Below, in pieces: positions 63,985 through 64,000 of a stretch of 64,000 nt of DNA. Source of the DNA: Sphingomonas_Q fennica_A (GTDB taxonomy: Bacteria; Pseudomonadota; Alphaproteobacteria; Sphingomonadales; Sphingomonadaceae); the NCBI GenBank assembly GCA_036946415.1, contig JAQIJD010000002.1, positions 124,001 through 188,000 of the forward strand, read 5' to 3'. Under the pieces are notes generated by a model. It made no database searches. It was not told the DNA's origin and saw only the letters and a list, made by a program, of their open reading frames with translations. Numbering within the stretch: the first letter of the stretch is position 1; each line of letters opens with the position of its first letter. The position numbers were made by a program, and so were the translations under genes.

Positions 63985-64000
63985 TCGCCACGATCGCGAT

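Overview
The window is GC-rich DNA from an alphaproteobacterium, most likely a member of the Sphingomonadales (Sphingomonas, Sphingobium or Rhizorhabdus type). Four large TonB-dependent receptors, a lignin beta-aryl ether gene set of the kind known from Sphingobium sp. SYK-6, many GTG and TTG starts, and ATGA/GTGA-coupled operons all point that way. The genus is inferred, not proven.

Layout. (1) 1-9.7 kb: a catabolic and uptake locus with an MFS transporter (cut by the window edge), a TonB-dependent receptor, a minus-strand operon (alpha/beta hydrolase, two-domain VOC dioxygenase-like protein, cupin, DenD-like epimerase), a divergent LacI-family regulator with a palindromic operator in the shared gap, and an SDR with an altered active site. 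It looks like uptake and ring-cleavage degradation of an aromatic or phenolic substrate. (2) 9.9-19.5 kb: a small helical protein, gluconokinase, a tripartite type I secretion-like operon whose ABC protein has lost every ATPase motif, an AI-2E family permease, and a coupled operon of a flavoprotein-TspO fusion, a DCC thiol protein and a DUF427 protein. (3) 19.5-27.1 kb: a metal or metallophore uptake locus with two receptors, a small exported protein, a di-heme MauG/CCP-like gene broken by a G8 frameshift, a PepSY membrane protein and a DUF2946 protein. (4) 27.1-40.2 kb: galE, then a lignin-dimer locus with a large receptor divergent from a LigE/P-type beta-etherase, SDR and MFS operon, a double-MarR regulator, and an operon of an exported protein, MFS, LigD and LigF. 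(5) 40.2-46.2 kb: an RNase H-like protein, two MFS exporters, nitronate monooxygenase, aspartate kinase and ubiG.

(6) 46.2-54.7 kb: a decayed genomic island ending at tRNA-Leu(CAG). It holds a nuclease toxin fragment with an overlapping immunity-like gene, a broken helicase/primase-type ATPase, an FkbM methyltransferase, prophage remnants, a ribbon-helix-helix protein, a coupled run of small genes including two tandem paralogues, and an IS3-family element. No integrase was found. (7) 54.8-64 kb: core genes (NDUFA9-like SDR, uppP, gltD, gltB, a small VOC protein) with a MntA/HepT toxin-antitoxin pair inserted by start/stop overlap between gltD and gltB.

The best candidates for undescribed biology are the ATPase-dead exporter operon (11.5-15.7 kb), the receptor/exported protein/MauG-like/PepSY locus (19.5-27.1 kb), the flavoprotein-TspO fusion operon (17.0-19.5 kb), and the receptor and MFS genes around the lig operons as candidate lignin-dimer importers.
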